Shown piece by piece: positions 5,168 to 7,332 of a stretch of DNA of 7,332 nucleotides (within the stretch, counting starts at the first letter, position 1; each line of letters begins with the position of its first letter). The notes under the pieces are model-generated. The model ran no database searches. It saw only the letters and a program-made list of their open reading frames with translations, and was not told where the DNA came from. A program made the position numbers and the translations under genes. Source of the stretch: DATGHS01 sp035307785 (lineage in GTDB: Bacteria > Planctomycetota > Planctomycetia > Gemmatales > Gemmataceae). Location of the stretch: the NCBI GenBank assembly GCA_035307785.1, contig DATGHS010000010.1, positions 1 through 7,332 of the forward strand, in the 5' to 3' direction.

Positions 5168-7086
5168 AATCCATTCGCTTGTCGATGATCGTGTATTTCC
5201 TGGTGCTGCTTGCTGCCGCGATGGGGCTGGTGTCGTGGCTGGTGTACCGCACGTCCGCGGAAGCGCTGCATGCGCGACAAGTTACCAATCGGGAACTGCT
5301 GCTGCAGCAATACGAGCAGCGTCGCAGAGAAGAGCGCCAAAAACTAGATTCCGACCTTCTTCATAATGCAATTCTGCTGGCAAACTTGGCGCAATCGCAG
5401 CATCAATCCAGTCCGCTCCGTGCGCTCCCGGCAGTCATGAACACAATGATCGCGGGGCCGACCCCGTTCGCATACTTGACGGTCTTGCCGCTTAATTCGG
5501 ATCCTGGCCGCCGCTTAAACGGCTGGATTTACTGGCATATGGCGACCAAGATCAACATTGATGATGATGCCCTTACCAAGATCGGCGATCAACGTGCTGA
5601 TGAGCGCAACGCCGAGTTTATGCAAATTAACAGTCCCTTCGGGATGCCGTGGCAATCCAAGTCCCTCGATGGCCACCCGCTGCCGTTTGGCGAAGCCGAG
5701 CAAAAGCAGTTTGCCAGTATGCAATTGTTGGACTCGGCTGCCGATGAGATCGACTGGCAAGGCCATCATTTGCGTCGCGTGATGTTGAAGGCGCCCATAT
5801 CACGGACGCGCTTCCAAATGTCACCCCCGGCGTGGCCGGACTCAACGGGCCCGAATCGAAGCGCCGGCTCCATTCGCCAGAAACCGCGCGACGAGGACGA
5901 TGACGAATCCAAGAAAACCAAGACCGCCAAGTCCTCGGTCACAAACCGTCCCAAGAACCCGCCCTGGACGCCGCCGCCCAGTGCGCCGCCACCGCGCATG
6001 CCAGACCGCGAAGCGACTTCACCACCAATGTTTATCCAAAGCACTGCGGACACCAGCCGGCGCGACGAGGCCCTTGCAGCGCTGGACGCTGAACTAGCCG
6101 GAGAGCTCGCGCGGCTCGACAATGATTCCCGACAAACACGACATGGTATTCTGCTGCGCCTGTTCTGGATCAACCTCGGCACCTTCGGCGCTTTGTACAC
6201 CGGCGGCCTGCTCCTCATCGCCTTCGGACTTGCGCCTTTGCGCCGGCTTTCCGATGCCGTTAGCCGAGTCTCCGAAAAAGACTTCGAGCTTCGCTACCAG
6301 GGCCCGGAGCCGCCGACGGAACTCGTGCCCATCGTGGAGCGCTTGAAACATACTCTGGCCATGCTCCGCCGCGCCTTCGATCGCGAAAAGCAGGCGACGG
6401 CCGACATCTCACACGAACTGCGCACCCCCCTCGCCGGCCTGCTCGCCACGCTGGAAGTCGCTCTGCGCAAGCCGCGCAGCTCGGAAGACTACCGCAAGAC
6501 GCTCGAAGAATGCCGTGAAATTGTTCGTCAGATGACGTGCATGGCCGAACGGCTCCTGGCCTTGAACTCGCTCGATTCCCGCTGCGACTCCCTAAGGCCC
6601 GAGAAGTTTGACGCCGCCGAGTTGACTGAACAATGCGCCACACTCATGCGGCCGCTGGCTCGCGCCAGTGAACTGGAACTCACAGTGCATAACGGCCAGC
6701 CCGTGCCCATCACGACGGATCCGGATAAGCTGCGCGAAATCATGGCCAACCTCGTACACAACGCGATCGAATACAACCACCCGCACGGTTCGGTCGATGT
6801 CACCATCAAGCCCTGGGAAAGCGGACTCGAACTGGAAGTGGCCGATACCGGTGTGGGCATTCCGGCGGAAAGCCAGGACAAAATCTTCGAGCGCTTTTAT
6901 CGGGCTGACCCATCGCGGCAGGCGACCAGCTTGCATGCGGGCCTCGGTCTCGCGATCGTGCGCGGCTATGTGGACTTGATGGGCGGCACGATCTCCGTGG
7001 AGAGCGAACTCGGCCACGGCAGCAAGTTTCGGGTTCGGCTGCCGTCACTATCGGCCAAGGGATCGAATGGACGCGAACACTCATGA
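5164..7086 (+). CDS. Membrane sensor histidine kinase with large extracytoplasmic domain
   Basis: A 640-residue sensor that autophosphorylates and phosphorylates the upstream regulator. Helix 1 is at about 7-28. The extracytoplasmic region (about 29-330) starts with a Glu/Arg/Gln-rich, probably coiled-coil stretch (35-66). Residues 70-216 look folded. Next comes a low-complexity segment (about 219-288): acidic DEDDDE (243-248), a Lys/Thr run, then proline-rich PPWTPPPSAPPPRMP (266-280). A helical segment (about 295-325) leads to helix 2 (about 331-354). HAMP follows (about 355-407). The H-box is DISHELRTPL with H417 as phosphoacceptor. In the ATPase domain, N529 and N533 form the N-box, DTGVGI (561-566) is G1, KIFERFYRAD (573-582) is the F-box, and GLGLAIV (593-599) is G2. 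All catalytic motifs are intact. GGAGG (5149-5153) precedes the ATG. The gene overlaps its neighbours by 4 bp at both ends. The sensed signal is unknown. Confidence 0.95.
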   Translation: MKSIRLSMIVYFLVLLAAAMGLVSWLVYRTSAEALHARQVTNRELLLQQYEQRRREERQKLDSDLLHNAILLANLAQSQHQSSPLRALPAVMNTMIAGPTPFAYLTVLPLNSDPGRRLNGWIYWHMATKINIDDDALTKIGDQRADERNAEFMQINSPFGMPWQSKSLDGHPLPFGEAEQKQFASMQLLDSAADEIDWQGHHLRRVMLKAPISRTRFQMSPPAWPDSTGPNRSAGSIRQKPRDEDDDESKKTKTAKSSVTNRPKNPPWTPPPSAPPPRMPDREATSPPMFIQSTADTSRRDEALAALDAELAGELARLDNDSRQTRHGILLRLFWINLGTFGALYTGGLLLIAFGLAPLRRLSDAVSRVSEKDFELRYQGPEPPTELVPIVERLKHTLAMLRRAFDREKQATADISHELRTPLAGLLATLEVALRKPRSSEDYRKTLEECREIVRQMTCMAERLLALNSLDSRCDSLRPEKFDAAELTEQCATLMRPLARASELELTVHNGQPVPITTDPDKLREIMANLVHNAIEYNHPHGSVDVTIKPWESGLELEVADTGVGIPAESQDKIFERFYRADPSRQATSLHAGLGLAIVRGYVDLMGGTISVESELGHGSKFRVRLPSLSAKGSNGREHS

Positions 7087-7332
7087 TCAACCATCGCCCA
7101 GCGCGCTATCACGTCACACGGCCGAGCCCCGGAGCCATTCGGCTCTGGGAATCGGAGCCGGAGGTGATCTTGATGCTGCGCGTGAAGGCCGATGAGCCGG
7201 GCGCATTTGCCGAGCTTATCGATCATTGGTGGTCCAAAGTCTTCGGCCGCTTCTTCAAGCAACTCGGCGACCGCCAAGAAGCGGAAGACCTGGCGCAGGA
7301 CGTTTTTCTACGCCTCTACCGCAATCGCCGCC
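7083..7332 (+). CDS. ECF-type RNA polymerase sigma factor (5' part; cut by window edge)
   Basis: An extracytoplasmic-function sigma factor that directs RNA polymerase to a stress or envelope regulon. 83 residues are visible. Sigma region 2 starts around EVILMLRVKADEPGAFAELI (27-46). It includes the core-binding segment DRQEAEDLAQDVFLRLYRNR (63-82), which is diagnostic for the family. The ATG at 7083 overlaps the kinase stop by ATGA (7083-7086), so translation is probably coupled. This start gives about 25 residues ahead of region 2, more than in many ECF proteins; an internal start at GTG 7164 or ATG 7173 is possible. I prefer 7083 because of the overlap. Region 4 and any anti-sigma gene would lie past the edge. 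Placement in the same operon as a sensor kinase and regulator suggests a joint response. Confidence 0.9.
   Translation, partial: MINHRPARYHVTRPSPGAIRLWESEPEVILMLRVKADEPGAFAELIDHWWSKVFGRFFKQLGDRQEAEDLAQDVFLRLYRNRR

Noticed and set aside
5766..6218. A 150-residue minus-strand frame inside the kinase gene.
   Set aside because: It is the antisense of the low-complexity insert, giving Ser/Arg/Gly-rich sequence; the kinase frame is unambiguous.

Overview
The window looks like chromosomal DNA from a planctomycete, probably a Pirellulales-type bacterium. The base composition is moderately GC-rich. The evidence is stylistic: an ECF sigma factor opening with an LMLRVKADEPGAFAEL-type segment, a tiny membrane protein ending in an RERVAYMLW tail of a kind I associate with this phylum, a four-helix membrane protein without a known domain, and GC-rich hairpins flanked by T-runs. 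This lineage call is inference from recognition, not from a search. I see no insertion sequence, CRISPR array, tRNA, rRNA, phage gene or obvious sign of recent transfer.

Layout. Positions 1-659 (minus strand) hold the first 219 codons of an ammonium transporter (Amt/AmtB), cut by the left window edge. It starts at a TTG codon behind a GGAGG site and has a signal peptide. A 328-bp divergent intergenic region follows and contains a possible sigma-54 promoter for amt. All later genes are on the plus strand: an uncharacterised four-helix membrane protein (988-1623); a DtxR/MntR-family metal-dependent repressor (1705-2373); a 50-residue membrane protein (2591-2743); a hairpin-dense noncoding stretch with two tandem intrinsic terminators (2744-3076); and a Ste24-type M48 zinc metalloprotease (3077-4258).

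The right side is a tightly coupled signalling operon. An OmpR-family response regulator (4454-5167) overlaps a membrane histidine kinase (5164-7086) by ATGA. The kinase overlaps an ECF sigma factor (7083 to beyond the edge) by ATGA as well. The likely logic is that the kinase senses an envelope signal through its large extracytoplasmic domain, phosphorylates the regulator at Asp51, and shares translation with an alternative sigma factor. The Streptomyces sigE-cseABC cell-envelope system is a precedent for this pairing with the gene order inverted.

The best leads are this regulator-kinase-sigma module, the kinase's acidic and proline-rich extracytoplasmic insert, the 50-residue membrane protein, and the structured RNA/terminator region at 2744-2994.
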